Positions 61,132 to 64,000 of a DNA stretch of 64,000 nucleotides are shown here, piece by piece. Made by a program: the position numbers and the translations under genes. Origin of the DNA: Panax quinquefolius. Lineage: Eukaryota > Streptophyta > Magnoliopsida > Apiales > Araliaceae. Below the pieces are notes generated by a model that was given only the letters and a program-made list of their open reading frames with translations, had not been told where the DNA came from and did not search any database. Within the stretch, counting starts at the first letter, position 1. Each line of letters opens with the position of its first letter. The stretch spans positions 46,787-110,786 of the forward strand of contig JAINUW010000256.1 of assembly GCA_020205615.1 (NCBI GenBank). The letters run 5' to 3'.

Positions 61132-63031
61132 ATGCTGACAGGAGAGAGAGATGATTTTAAATCTAGACCATGAAATGGAGAGTCTCCATTTATTTGATAT
61201 CAATAGTCAATATTCAATATGTTCTTTGAGACCATAATCTAAGCCTGTACTTGTTAAATGTATATTAGATTATAACGAACAGCAGTTTGTGTATACATCT
61301 TTGAGGCAATCTACATTAAATTAGTGCTTAGACAGCATGATTGCATATGATAATCGTTTGATCTCACAATAAGAAATTAGTTTAAATTCATTGTGGGTTA
61401 CCTGTAAAAGTGTTGTTTTATAGAATCGATTCACATACTGCCATGTCACTATATTACTATAAGAGAATAGTACAATGAAGTAATCACAGATGTACAAGAT
61501 TATTCTAACCTTTACTTCACTTTCTAGCCACGCCATGTATCTGGTTCAAATTGCAATGAAGGTTTTACTTATTCAACAAGACACGAAAAAGGCAAAATTA
61601 TAATTTTTGTTTTTAATTAAAGGAATTTAATGAGAAATATAGTAATTAGATGCAATAAAAGAGAAAACGATTTAAATCTGGTTTGACTTCACCATTAATC
61701 TGACATATAAATGTATTTTTGGGTCATATTGAGTTTGTTTATGATGTACAAACTAGAGGACTTGATGAGTTGATGAATTGTGAGATGTTCTAAATAATGA
61801 CCAGATAAAGTTATATGAGTTTTGATCAAGTTGCTAAGTTCAAATTCTTCGGACAATGATAGGAACTGGATGGTTTTCATTGGTTCCGTGTTAGTTTTGA
61901 TTAAAGAAATGAACAGACTTGGTTATGGTTTAATGTTTCCATATTTCTGAAAGTGACAGGATTAAATCTGATGTTTCACACTAATGTTTTTACTAAGGAT
62001 GGTCATGTATTGTTGATGTGGCACAATTATATATGATGCTGTAAATGTAACACCATAGTCCCACATCGAAACATATGCGAAGCGAAAAAATTTGTCTCAG
62101 TATACAAAGAGTTATGTTACTAACAATAGTATTTTCAGTCATGATCTTTTTGGATGAGGTATTTCTGATAGTCCAGTAAATACTTCTGGTAGTTGCACTC
62201 GCTAACATTTGTATGATCACTCACATTACAAATTGTAATCTATTACAACAGTTAATTCATATCAAAGTGCAGTGTGTAGGCAGGGTTGCATGAATTTCAC
62301 AAATATCATGAAATGAAATTCAACTAGGCAACAGAATGTGTTCTTTCTTGTTTACCTTACCTATGAAAGCACGACTCCATGATCAATGCTATGTGCTTTG
62401 TTTTTCCTTGAAAGTGAAACATTTCTTTCATTCATTTGATGACGGTGTCTGAAAAATATCCCTAGCTGAGATATATAACGGCATATTATTAACAAGAAGT
62501 TTGATAGCCCCTGCGAGGCACATGCTAGTTTATATAACTTTTTTCACAAATATTTGATAATTTTTTATTGATATATTTTATATTTTTTTATTGACATAAT
62601 ACATATATAATATTAAAGATAATTGTATATATTTTACTTATACATAACTCATGCATGCATGTATATATATCCAAGTATATATTTTACGGTATACAAAATG
62701 TTTATACATTGTATCAAAGAATGAAGAGAACAGGATGATTGACTCGGTATTCACTCATGACTAACCAAATGATTTGGTAAAATTATAAAATTATTGGATA
62801 AGATCTCTTAATGCCTTGTTATATATAGTTATTGATAACAATTCTACCTCTCCAACTCTATATAGTTATTCATTTGGAGAAATCTGCACCATGAAAAAAA
62901 CAACAACGCTTTCTAGCTGAATAAATGGTAGACTGCAAATGGAATTCATTACTACTGCTTAGTTTTGTTCAGCATAATAGTTTCTTTGGTAAGCTGCGTA
63001 AATACTTCATGTTAAAGGTGTTTTTTTGTAG
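61132..63031. other. Remainder of p24 intron 1, nothing firmly recognised
   Basis: An AT-rich intron sequence ending in a T-rich tract and acceptor TTTTTTTGTAG. A phrase CATAGTCCCACATCG at 62052 and CCCCTGCGAGGCACATG at 62509 resemble fragments common in plant repeats, but no element ends were found around them. Confidence 0.4.
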
Positions 63032-63422
63032 GTAACATCCCCTTATGGAAACAATCTCCACCACTAAGAGAACGTGACCCATGGTCAATTTGCATTTTAC
63101 AACAACTGAAGCTGGAAATTACTTGGCATGTTTTTGGGTGGATGAAAATTACAAAGGAAGTAAAAGTGTAAGCAAGTTAGTCTTGATTGGAGAACTGGAA
63201 TTGCTGCAAAGGATTGGGAGTCAGTAGCGAGGAAAGAAAAATTGAGGTCTCTCTCCCCTCTGCACTTTCAAAAGGAACTTACCTTTCCTTGACCTCTTTT
63301 TGGCTTCTTATCGACTGATCATGCATATGTTAACGCAGCTTATAGGGTATTGAACTTGAGTTGAGGAAACTTGAAGGAGCAGTTGATGCCATCCATCAGA
63401 ATTTGATCTATCTCAAGACCAG

Positions 63423-64000
63423 GTAATTGTATCTTTAATAAGAAGGTTACTTGAGATGCCTCTTGATTTAATCTGATTCCGTGTTCTCCAAATTTTTTTC
63501 CCTTATTGATTTTTCTCTCATTTTTCCTCCATATTATTTCTTTTCGCCTCCAAAATAGCTGTCAAGAAACACTGATGCATGGTCACCATATGGCAGGTGC
63601 AACATGTTTAATTAAGGAAATTGATAAATCCACAACAGAAAATGATATTTCCACAATAAATCGACTGTTTTCACCGTTATATATATATCTATAGCGACAT
63701 TTTTGTTGTGAAAATATCAGTTTCAATTAACTATTTCTAGTTCTAGCTGATGAAGGGCATTCATTTTTGGGCTTAAAAGCTGAAACAAACTAAAAGCAGG
63801 AATGTGGACCAATATATTCCATTTTTTTTCATTGAACAGCATGAAAAAATCAGTTTTTTTTCCCATAAAATGAAAACAGGAATCACATTACAAATCCAAG
63901 TAATCTTGGTGGTTCCTCTCTTGTTTTTACGGTTTAAGGAGGAGGGACTTGAAGGTCTGATTTACAAGAAAACGTATCAAACTGTTTTAACTATGAAGAA
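63423..64000. other. Downstream intron sequence; last p24 exon not found
   Basis: After the donor CCAG|GTAATTG no coding block for the p24 membrane segment and cytosolic tail is seen. At 63690-63710, TATAGCGACATTTTTGTTGTG resembles the terminus of a CACTA-type MITE, with a weak inverted partner near 63632. Confidence 0.35.

Larger units (their letters stand above)
58630..63422 (+). pseudogene. p24-delta (emp24/GOLD) cargo receptor gene, disrupted in exon 2 and incomplete
   Basis: p24 proteins are small type I membrane proteins that sort cargo in COPI/COPII vesicles between ER and Golgi. Exon 1 (58630-58857, 76 codons, donor AGA|GTAAGT) is intact. It has a signal peptide at about residues 11-30, then AIWLEVPSSGTKCVSEDI, the start of the GOLD domain, with the first conserved Cys. 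Exon 2 (63032-63246) encodes [36 protein letters not shown] and [11 protein letters not shown]. It has a TAA where a Lys codon belongs, an extra T near 63097, two extra bases near 63175 and a missing A near 63240. Exon 3 (63346-63422) is clean and encodes GIELELRKLEGAVDAI and NLIYLKTR. The last exon with the membrane segment was not found up to 64000. It is a pseudogene as sequenced; a clean exon 1 leaves recent loss or sequence error open. Confidence 0.75.

Overview
The window is nuclear DNA of a flowering plant, probably a eudicot. It is AT-rich, its genes have introns with plant-type splice sites, and its mobile elements belong to plant families (Mutator-like and hAT DNA transposons, Ty3/gypsy and Ty1/copia LTR retrotransposons). 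It contains no rRNA, tRNA or CRISPR locus that I can see. Almost all of it is mobile DNA. Only two host genes are recognisable, one at each side, and both are incomplete.

Left side (1-7,942). A Mutator-like element at 579-2453 has long inverted termini and an 11-bp target duplication, and carries one exon of a RINGLET-type (RLT, DDT/homeobox) chromatin-remodelling factor, so it is a Pack-MULE. A non-autonomous hAT-like element follows (2666-3391), then a second inverted-repeat element (3566-5677) that appears to sit inside an old copia LTR. Next, on the minus strand, are the first two exons of an aminoacylase-1 (ACY1/M20 peptidase) gene (7298-6054). The exon carrying its C-terminus is not found in the window, and its first intron begins with a diverged 99-bp tandem copy of the end of exon 1.

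Centre (7,943-58,100). About 50 kb is one nest of LTR retrotransposons. The outer host is a minus-strand chromovirus-like gypsy element (B2), with its 3' LTR at 7943 and its 5' LTR and gag at 53778-58100. Inside it lie a plus-strand relative (B1, 17952-35646) and a plus-strand copia element (C, 35647-53777). Three minus-strand copies of a related non-autonomous family A (E1 10504-17928, E2 18649-27675, E3 35765-44640) each sit within an LTR of B2, B1 and C respectively. Family A has LTRs of about 1.9-2.5 kb, a gag-like leader protein region, no recognisable polymerase, and large tandem-repeat arrays built around a conserved hairpin. Every coding region in the nest is broken.

Right side (58,101-64,000). 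A p24-delta (emp24/GOLD cargo receptor) gene on the plus strand has a normal first exon, but its second exon carries a stop codon and three frame shifts, and its last exon is not visible. Its 4.2-kb intron holds a probable solo copia LTR, microsatellites and a second, inverted copy of the hAT-like element.

The retrotransposon copies differ from each other in a peculiar way. Small indels and substitutions cluster at CG/GTG sites, while the two genes' first exons look clean. This suggests base-calling trouble on methylated DNA, so broken frames inside the elements should not all be read as biological decay.
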